From contig MQVO02000007.1 of assembly GCA_001986395.2 (NCBI GenBank), forward strand, positions 124,001 through 188,000: a stretch of 64,000 nt of DNA, written 5' to 3'. Positions within the stretch are counted from its first letter, which is position 1; every line of letters begins with the position of its first letter. The notes beneath the pieces were generated by a model. It searched no databases. It was given only the letters and a program-made list of their open reading frames with translations, and was not told where the DNA came from. This DNA is from Irpex lacteus. Lineage: Eukaryota; Basidiomycota; Agaricomycetes; Polyporales; Irpicaceae. Position numbers and translations under genes: made by a program. This document shows, in pieces, positions 54,727 to 64,000 of this stretch.

Positions 54727-56811
54727 ATGGGTCTCGGTGAGCAACACAAGCGACCAGCTCAGTCTAATTATAGGCTCTAAATCTATGATAGGGCTCCTGG
54801 TCGATCTCATGGTTTATACGATAATTATACCTGTGCTTCCTTTTCGGCTGCAGGATCTTCACTACACTGGCATATCTGGCCTGACCGGATGGCTTCTTTT
54901 TGCATACGTATGTGTGGTACTCCGCGATAGTCGATATTCATCATCGTGCTAACCGATCACATAGTCTGGCGCCCTTGTCGTTTGTAAGTGACATCACTTC
55001 TTTGGTAGCAGTCATTGTTAACGCTTCCCTCAGCCACCTTGCCAATCGCAGCCGTATCAGAGAAATATGCCAACAGGCAATATCTTCTCGTAGCTGGACA
55101 AATCGTTCTCATCGGGGCACAAATTATGCTCATGGAAGCCAGACAATATTGGCTTATGGTGCTCGCTCGTATCCTACAAGGAGCAAGCTCGTCTGTAATC
55201 TGGGTTCTAGGTCTTGCGCTCATGTGAGTTTCTCTTCATCATTCAAACCAGACCCACGCTAAATCCCGGGAAGTTGTGATACAGCACCAGAAGCCACTCA
55301 AGGACGTAAGAAACCGTTCACTATCTCAGAGTTCATTATTTTAATGCTTGTGGATAGGCCAACTTGGTATTGCGGTGTCCGGGTTTTCTCTTGGGTAATG
55401 TTGCGCCCTTCATTGACATGAACATTTAAGTACTGACAAGATGTACAGGGGTTTCATAGGTCCACCCGTTGGCGGCGCACTCTACGGTAAATTCGGTATC
55501 CGCGGACCGTTCATATTCTCCATCCTCGTCACCGCCGTCGACTTCGTCCTGCGATGCCTAATCATAGAGCGCAAGACGGCTATACTTTACGGGGTCGATC
55601 CCGCAGCGCCTCCTCCACCATCTGAGGATATAGCAGAAGAAGAAGGTACCAAGGACGAGACAAAGACTGGCGAAGCTATTGCTATGACTGTGCAAGTGGG
55701 CGCGGAACAACAGGAGGGAACACAGCTTGAAGCCCAGCCTTCAGAGCTGAGAGATCAGCCGCTGTCCCTTTTTGGAGTATTGAAGGTGTTCCTCAAGTCT
55801 CCGCGCGCAATAGCAACCATCTACAACACATTGACATACGGGTACGTATGTAGCATAGACACGTCGAATCGTTTCACTCATACCTTATTCACAGGATCTC
55901 CTACTCAAGTCAAGAACCAGCGTTACCCCTATATCTCGCGGACAGGTACGGCCTCAACTCGTCCAAGGTCGGTTTAGTCCTTTTGGCCGGAGTAGTACCA
56001 ACCTTAGTTTGTACGTTCTTCACTCCTTCTAACCATCGCATGTACCCTTATCTTTTGCCCCTCTCCTAGCTGCACCAATCTCTGGCTGGCTGGCTGACAT
56101 GGTAGGCGCCGAATGGGTATCTACCATTGCCACGATCGTTGGAATCCCATGGTGGGGTCTCATCACGATCAAGGGTCCTCTCTGGCTCTTCATCGTCTTC
56201 TATGCTATCCTGAGTAGGTGCAGCACTGCGTTCACCCAAGTAGGTACTGACGGCGTGGATTGGCAGACTTCTTTCTCGCTGCGATTGTTTCGCCCCTGAC
56301 GGCAGAGCTTGCTCTGATCTCGCGATCCCATAGGGGCGTTGGATGTGGGTCTTCTGCTAATATAAAAGTCAACCCTTTTCAAGCTGACTGGCAAATGTAT
56401 AGATGCGCACGTATATGGGGCGTTCAACATGAGTTTTGGCATAGGATCAGCTAGTACGTCCCCGCTTTGTTACTTCTAATCATACAATCCAGTCTAACAC
56501 CATTTCTAGTTGGACCTATCATCGGTGGCCAGGTTGGTCTATACGCACACTCACACTCTAACACAACTAATACTCACGATCTGTAGCTCTACCAACACGT
56601 CACAGAGGGTTGGATGGCCATCTGTCTGTTAGGTGTAGGCCTCCTTTCCACGTCTGTCGTAATGGCCGTCTGCTTCGCCGGAGAAGTACCAATTCGCAAG
56701 AAGTTGGGATGGCCTCGACGAAAATCATCTGAAGCTTCGCCCACTGAAGAATCTCAAAGCGAAAATGTTTCTCAGATACAGCCTCCAGAAACCTCCGAAG
56801 CAAGAACATGA
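54727..56811 (+). CDS. MFS transporter, DHA1-like
   Basis: Drug:H+ antiporter-1-type permease. The first exon is very short (ATG at 54727, donor at 54737) and joins to GSKSMIGLLVDLMVYTIII, the first membrane helix. Stop codons in all frames just upstream limit any longer N-terminus, so a slightly truncated start cannot be excluded. Visible: PVLPFRLQDL after TM1; motif B-like ARILQGASSSVIWVLGLAL; motif C GPPVGGALYGKFG near 55470; a charged central loop (residues with EEEGTKDETKTGE); GISYSSQEPALPLYLADRYG; TLVSAPISGWLADMVG; SFGIGSAIGPIIGGQLYQHV; and an acidic C-terminal tail ending SEART. About nine exons. Substrate unknown. Confidence 0.8.
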
Positions 56812-57217
56812 AAACGTAAGAAAAAAGCCGTCGAAAACGAATATCGCGCCACCTCTCACTTACAAAGTCCATCACCGTACCGGTGCTGCAGGATGAGTCC
56901 ATATCCATATTAATGCTGTATCATGATGCTTGTATAGATGCAACGAAGTACACGACTAATCCAGAGGTAGAGACTATATCACATGTATGGTGTACATTAA
57001 CACTACTTTAAACAATAGACACACCCCAGGTCACTTGAGATATACAATACATAGTGTGCGCGTGAGCTGCGGCTGCCGTGATGCTGGTATAGGACAGATG
57101 ATGTGTAATAGATAGGATATGGGTAAGCAAGAGAATCCGTGGAACGTTCATGGGTGTGGGTGAGGGTTATCTATCGACGGGCGGGGTAAGGTCCTCGTCT
57201 TCGTCCTGGTCTGGAGG
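56812..57217. other. convergent intergenic region
   Basis: 3' regions of MFS 2 and the histidine kinase. No gene recognised. Confidence 0.5.
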
Positions 57218-60200
57218 TTAGAGTTCTGGTGGTCTGCCGAAGAGACATAGTAGCGACAGTAGATCATCTAGAGCTGGATTTAACATATCTGAAATGGGAG
57301 GCTGGGTGAGTTACACGTACTTCGTTTCAGAGGTTTGCTGAAGAAGGCATTCATTCCTGCACTTAGACATAGCTGTTTGGTGGATTCTTGACAATCTGCG
57401 CTCAGGGCAACAACTAATGTGAACAGCTATCAGTATGCGTCTGACCTATGTGTCAGAGGGGGACCTCACTTGGTAATAGAATGGGAGCCCGCCGCTTGTT
57501 CTCGAGAATGCGTAGTCTTTTACATGCTTCAACGCCATCGCAGATGGGCATGTCTGTAGCTGATCGTCAACATCATCTCTTGACCTCGAGATAAGGCTAC
57601 ATACGATGGTCAAAAAGGGCTGCACTGAAATACCCAGGCTCGTGAGACTCCCATTCTGTCGAAGTATAAGGGTGTAATTTTACTAGAAAGCATGTGAGTA
57701 CTCACCGGCGAGAGCCTCCTCGCCATTTGAAGTAGCAATGACGTGAAGGTCAAAACGCTCTAGTTGCTTGATAAGAAGCTTCTGTGCCACGGGATTATCT
57801 GGAGAGACAGTTTAATCAACTGCGCTAGCCGTAGCGTAGCGAAGAAGACATACCTTCTGCGATGAGAATATTGCCAAACAACGTCCGCCGCTCGAGGGCA
57901 CTCTGCTCTTCTGCCTGAACACCAAGTCCAGCCACGGGAACCTGGGCCTGACTCGGATTCTTCAATAACGAGAGCATTTGAAGTAACCTCGTTCTTCTTG
58001 GAGGCTTCGTCATTCTGACTACACCAGGAGTATTGCTGTTGAAGATTGAGTGACCGGTCACTGAGTCCGTGGTGGGTGTGTATAGATGCAAGAGTTTGGT
58101 GTCTTTCAGAGGATCCAATGGTAGAGAATGTAGGAAACGAGCGAGTTCATCGGCCTTATTCTCCGATTGTTCATCAAGAATAACGAAATCCAGTGGAGGG
58201 TGAATGGTGCTAGCGGTTCGCAAATGGTCTCGAGCTTCGTCAATCGAGGAAACCGAGTTAACGAAGAATCCGCTGAGCATTGTGGTTAACACGGAGGCAG
58301 TAGCAGGTGACTTCGACACCACAAGCACTCTAACGGGATGAGGTTTCATGAGTTGTATCTTCAGACGATCGATTTCGGCGAGTGCCTAGGTTCTTCACAT
58401 TAGCCAAACCAACAGATTAAACCACGAGATTCTGACCTCTTTCGACTGGTCGTTGTCGCAAATCTTCACCGGGATTGTGAACCAGAATATGGACCCCTTT
58501 CCAAGCTCTGATTGTACACCAATAGCGCCACCCATCAACTTGACCAACTGGCGTGATATCGAGAGGCCGAGCCCGGTGCCGCCAAACCTTCGCGTGGATG
58601 AATTGTCGGCCTGCTGGAAAGGAACGAATAAAAGGTCGACGTCGCTGAACATGACAAGTAGCCGTATCAGTCTTCGGTTTCAAACTATATATTTGCCATT
58701 TCAGTACCTTCGACTGAGCCCGATTCCCGTATCCCTGATGAACTAGTTAGAAACTGCAAGTAATGACTGAATCGTGAGACATACTGAATGACAAATTTGA
58801 GGTTCGTTTCACCCTCTGAAGCAGCAATACTTTGATCGACGCTGCATGTCACCCGGACGAACCCGTTGGCAGTAAACTTGACAGCATTACCGATGAGATT
58901 CATGAGAACTATCTCAGGCCATGAATAAGTGGCGGCGTATATCAAGGGAGACCACGCATACCTTGTCGAATACGGTCGTAGTCCGCAGTAACCCCTATCA
59001 CTAAGTCAACGAACCACTCTAATGCTACGAAGAAACTGCTTACAAGGAGGCACCTCAGGTCCGATGTCAAAGGAGAGATCGAGTTTCCTAGCAGCCATAG
59101 GTAGCAGTAGCTCCATGCAGTCCTGTGAGAGTGTCAGCACCTAATCCATATATGCAGCCGCAGTACATACCGCGATGATGTTCTCGACAGGGAATCCAGA
59201 GAACTCGAGCTTCAAAGCTGAAGAAGTGAATCAGTCATGAGATATACCCGTAGTCACAACAAAACATGCATACCTGACGCTTCTAGCTTACTGTAGTCCA
59301 AGATCGAATCAATGATCTGAAAGACATTAATGAGCGATAGGAACGACGCTGGGCTCTCTGTCATACCTTCAGCAGTAGTTCACATGACTGCTTGGCCGTG
59401 GCCACTATCGAATAGTGAGCATCTGGTGATCCCACAACGGTAGTAATTCAGCTTACCTATCTCTCGCTGGCCTACATTTAGCTCCGTGCCGCTTAGTATA
59501 TCTAATAGACCATAGAAAGAACTACAAAAAGACGTAAGGGACACTAATAACATTTGCATCTTCGGTGAACTCACCTAAACGGTGTACGCAGTTCATGGCT
59601 CATCGATGCCAGAAAGTTGCTCTTGATCTGTGAAGATATTCAGTACAGGCTACAATACGACGCGCCAATGGGTTCACGCCCACCTTGGTAGCTTTCAAGG
59701 CATCTTCACGGCTCTTTCGTGCAGCCTCCAATGCCTCCCGTTGGTTTGCTATCATCTTCAAATTCTCGCGAGTTCCCTTCTGTACTGAGCGGAACAAGAG
59801 CGCGTTGGAGATGCCGATGCTCGCTTGTTCGCACAGCAGTGTGAGCATCGTGACCGTGTTGGGAGAGAATGCGTATTTGGATGCGAGGTATACTGCACCG
59901 AACGTTTGTCCTCGATTGCTGAATATGGGTATGCAAACGATCGACCTGTGATTGCTCTCTCGCGCTTCGGTAGCAAAACGAGGCTCGGCGGCAACGTCCT
60001 CGAGATATACGCGCCCTTTGGTATTCAGCGCTATGATACGTCGTCAGTACATGCACGTAGCTGCAAATGCAACGAGCTCACTGTGTTGGATAACTGCACG
60101 TTGTAAGGGGTCCATGATGGCCCGTATAGGAATCGGATTCCTAGACGCCACGCATGGTTAGACAGGACAGAAATTGAAAAGGGTTCAATGCATACTCATG

Positions 60201-63200
60201 AACCTGGCAAGGCTCTGGAGGCACCATACTCGTTGCGACTGTGTAATCGCCCGCTTCACGAGCAATAACGACGCAAGTACTCTGACTGCCGGAATTCTCT
60301 GTTTGTCGTGAGGTCAGAGGCTGTTCTCAAGCGATATGCATGATCAATGGCATTCACCTGTCACAATCTCCGTCAAGGTCTGGAGCGCCAGAGAAAGGTT
60401 GATATCACGTGAAATCTCCTTGCTCCATCTGAGGATCGAAGCCAGATCAGAAGAGGTCAGCTGTGTTACCAGGTCTTCATCTGTTGAGGCCGAAGGGTTC
60501 CCTTGCATGTACGAATCCTCTTCACTTGTGCCAGTGGAGTTGGAGCTGACATGGACAGCGTCGGTCTGCACTGCAACGTCTTGAGAGAAAATGTGACGCT
60601 TGAAGGGCAAGGATGTGCGTTCCGCTACCAGTGATGAAAGATGATTCCTGTGCAAACCATGTCAATATTTGCGTTGACGGGTATGTCATGCAACTTACAC
60701 GATGCCTCGTGCGCCCCATTGAGACTGGCGAGCAATTCCCCGTCTTTGTAGTTCCGTACCAAGGCCTTCTACGCCGCACCGTACGAAGTGTGTCCCTTGC
60801 TAAGCAAACATGCGATTCAACAACTGAGGCATCCAAAAGTCTCGCTACTCACCAAGAAGAGACCCAGGCCCTCCTCTAGCAACCAATCATTGTTGACAGC
60901 AAGTCTGAAAAGTGAAATGCTGAGATAAGTAATGAGCCAAGAATTATCGTGAGTACGTACTTGATTGCGACGTCATATAACTTGAATGCATCGGGGCTGT
61001 TCATGAGTGCGGCTACTTCAGCGTCCTAAGGCTATATTCAGCGCGATTACAGAAGGTAATACGCATTCTCGCTTACCACAAGTGCTATCCAGGTGCTATT
61101 GTTTACCGGACTCGGTGATAGCCATCTACAGAGAGTGAGTGAGTGAGTAAGCAAGTGCACTAGCCTGTGTTATATCGTCAACATACTTCCTGAGGTACGA
61201 CTGGTTGGCTTCGATTTGCTCCATATATCGTTCATATGTCTCTTGTGATAGGTGGCCGTTCCGTATACAGTCAATCAGAGCCAGACTGTGGAAGAAAAGA
61301 CCATAACGGATGTGCCGATGACTACGACGGGTTATTGATGATCATCGAGATAGCTGCGAATAACTCACTTCGGATGCTTGTCACGTGTGTCGAAGACATA
61401 GAATCCTAGTTCAGCGGCCTTAGCTGAGAAACCAAGACAATACAGCGCTGGAACCTATATTAACGAGTTAGTATCACAAATGTGTCAATAAACGAGTTTA
61501 CGTCACCCTGAAAGCGTTGAACCTATTATATGTTATGTCAAGCACGGTTTCATCGTAAGGAACAGATCGTGCCTACCAGTTCATGACGAGTTCAATATTT
61601 CCAGACTGGACCTGAACTTGTGCGAGGAAGTCCGCGTCATTATACTCTTCCGTGTCAAATGCAACTTCAGCAGAGCCAGTCATTGTGTGTCCGGCAAACG
61701 CTCGTATACAGTTCAATTGGGCTGACGGGATTGTGGTGAGGTTTGCAAGTGTAGCACTTGTTTCCAGAGTATTACTCACCTTGACAAAATGCGATCAAGT
61801 CATTGTTTTGCGACCACAACGTGACATCGCTCAACGACTATGCACGTCAGGCTCCATCTGTTGCTGGGACTGAGAATCACATACCTCTTCAGCTGCGAGT
61901 ACCAGCTCACTCACTTGATGCCACAATCAAATCAGAAAACATTGGTGTATTCGAAAGGACACAACGAACTCACAATGGTCGCATACAAATAGACGAGTCT
62001 GGACGAGATGTAGACTTGAAAAGCTGCAATAAAGTCTAGCAAAAAAGTGAGTAACATGACTAGGGTCTACGCCTGTAGTAAAGAAGTACCTGTCTCCTGC
62101 GCTTTGTCCGTATTTCAGAGCATCTTCCAGACGAGGAATATTCGCACGAATGTGGACGCTGTCGTAGCCTGACACAAGAGGACAGAACAGCAGTAGCGAT
62201 CGACTTCATGGCACGGAATATTAGGTTGGACAACGTTACACATACACCAGATGACTCACCATTTCTCGTGGCTTGATCCGTATTGATCTGCCAAGCGGAG
62301 GGCTAGCTTTCCCAAATCCGCAGAAAACCGGTAAAGCTCTCTTCGTTCGGCAGCAGCTATCTGGATCATTAGAGAAGCAGTACTTGGCTTGTGACGGGGA
62401 CGTACCTCCAAGAGCCCAGAAGAAGCCCAACGCAGTTCCAGGACACATGCCTGACCTAGAAGCCTGTAAGACTACTATTGCACCAGAAGCGAATTGCGTG
62501 TGTACCTTAGCGCTAGTCGAATCGTCTAGAGTGACGTGGTAAGCGCAACTTTCATTGATACGAAGAGAAGCATACAGTACCGTCAATCCTATAACGTCAG
62601 CGAAGCCTTCACCAGTACTCCAGTACGCATTGGTACCTTTCATAATATTTTCAGCGCCATTTGCAGCACAATCGGACACACATTTTACGTACCTGCGTCG
62701 TTTAGCAGAGCGATAGCCAAATCTGTACGAGCATCACGAGCACGGGGTATATTCAAGATCTCCTCGAAACCTACGGCCAAAATCTCATTCTTCACTTGCT
62801 CAAACATAGCATCCGCTTCCCGACGAGTCGGCGACGGGTTAACGTCCACGCCCAACAGGTGCAGTCCAGTGATAGTGTCGTTGAGAGCTGACGAGTAGTT
62901 ACCCTTCATGAAGTGATTGCGTGCACGTATGCGTAAGGTTTGCGCTTTGACATTGCTCTCGGTTGATCTCTGCAGGCATTCATGGATGCACGTATTTGAA
63001 CGCTCGTAATCCCCTTTCCAGGTTGATAGCCTAAAGTTTGGTGTTAGCCCCTTCATGTATATTCTCCCAGCATAGTAAACAGACTCACTCTGCGAGTTTC
63101 AGATAAAGCTCCACCGTGCGCTCCGGCGCGGAGGCCCACGGATTATCGTCAAGAAGAAAGAGCGCATTAGAGTAAGACTGTAGAGCAAGCTCATGAGCAC

Positions 63201-64000
63201 CACGTGCACGCGCAGCATCGCCAGCGTCGATCGATAGGTTGATGAGCTCGTCTCGTTTCTGGTGCTCTCGTAGCAATGGAAGACATCTACACTATCAGTC
63301 AGTCTCTTCATCTTACGCATGTACAGAAATTATGCTTGCCTTCGAGCGTGCTCAGCAATACGGTATATGTCAGGATTCTCATGAAGCATCATGAGAATGA
63401 TCTGCAAACAGGCCAAAAGATCAGCATCTTTCCTTTTCACCCCAACGCCACGCCAGTGGACGTACCCTAAACGACATCTTCGAGGTGACACTCTCCGGAA
63501 GACTTGCAGCCTCAGCCTGAGCAGCCTGCCTAAATCGATCATGCGTGAAGCTACACATATCCCTCGCTCGTTGCACGAGCCAGCCTTCCTGAATGGCCAT
63601 CTGCAGACCACGCATCGACCCACGCGACGTACTCGTCATGTTCTCCGCCGAGCGAACCGACTTGGGTATTGTCCAGTCATCCGTGTCTTCATCACTACTG
63701 CTCCCACTCGAGTCTTCCCAATCCATCATCAGTGCGACCTCTGTGACTTTGAATCTACAGCAAGCATCAGCTATATTATCGTTTGGGGTTGTCAGTGTAT
63801 CATGACATACGTAGCCCCAAAGAACGACGCCCACAGCAGATACTTGCGAGCGTCCTCAGGCAGTTCGCGCAACTGAGCAACCATAAACGAAAGATCATTC
63901 GGGTCCGTCTCCGTCTTCTTCTGCGCAAGACTAGTCTCGATAGCCGTCAAATCATACTCCCACCAATTATGCTCCCAGCTATACGCAATCTACGAACCAT
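57218..64000 (-). CDS. hybrid histidine kinase, class X (Chk1)-like, N-terminus outside window
   Basis: Large multi-exon sensor kinase that would autophosphorylate on His and pass phosphate to its own Asp and then to an HPt protein. From the right edge: end of an AAA-type ATPase domain ([20 protein letters not shown]), a helical TPR-like region ([20 protein letters not shown]), a GAF domain ([28 protein letters not shown]; ~59880-60060), HisKA with [15 protein letters not shown] (His codon at 59595-59597), HATPase with [17 protein letters not shown] and [10 protein letters not shown], a degenerate receiver ([11 protein letters not shown]), and a true receiver with AEDNPVAQ, phospho-acceptor Asp in ALFDHHMPICDG (codon 57609-57611) and SKPL. 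The stop is at 57218-57220. Class X kinases also carry an N-terminal Ser/Thr-kinase-like domain, which would lie beyond the edge. Confidence 0.88.

Overview
The window comes from a filamentous basidiomycete, most likely an Agaricomycete. Genes are split by many 45-70 nt GT-AG introns. Several encoded families are typical of mushroom-forming fungi: DUF6534 membrane proteins, secreted GMC oxidoreductases, UbiA-type enzymes and a class X-like hybrid histidine kinase. All gene models were built by eye from reading frame, splice signals and remembered family features; nothing was searched.

Layout. 0-26.6 kb is a mostly housekeeping block: ROK1 RNA helicase (cut by the left edge), two convergent intron-containing tRNA-Gln genes, a small mitochondrial-type protein with a duplicated exon pair, a DUF6534 membrane protein, sterol C-22 desaturase ERG5, a tandem array of three paralogous type I membrane proteins with C-terminal PPxY/PPPAY motifs, a low-complexity protein, UTP5, a PHO85-type kinase with a polyQ tail, and an Fpg-type DNA glycosylase.

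27.3-49.3 kb looks like a specialised-metabolism locus: secreted GMC oxidoreductase, 14-TM MFS exporter, UbiA-superfamily enzyme, P450 and a second GMC oxidoreductase. The enzyme set suggests a terpenoid or meroterpenoid product (inference). The locus is invaded twice. A 2.48-kb foldback structure with 1019-bp inverted arms lies between the UbiA and P450 genes. A 4337-bp hAT element with an apparently intact transposase and a small second gene lies in intron 7 of the second GMC gene, exactly at the splice acceptor, which its target-site duplication has preserved.

49.3-57 kb is degenerate or accessory: a second DUF6534-like gene, a 78-bp tandem duplication, a decayed copy of the 5' half of the Fpg gene, and a DHA1-type MFS transporter. 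The Fpg gene and its pseudogene are in direct orientation and bracket the whole metabolic locus. From 57.2 kb to the right edge a large hybrid histidine kinase (AAA/TPR-like region, GAF, HisKA, HATPase, degenerate receiver, true receiver) runs leftward and is cut by the window end.
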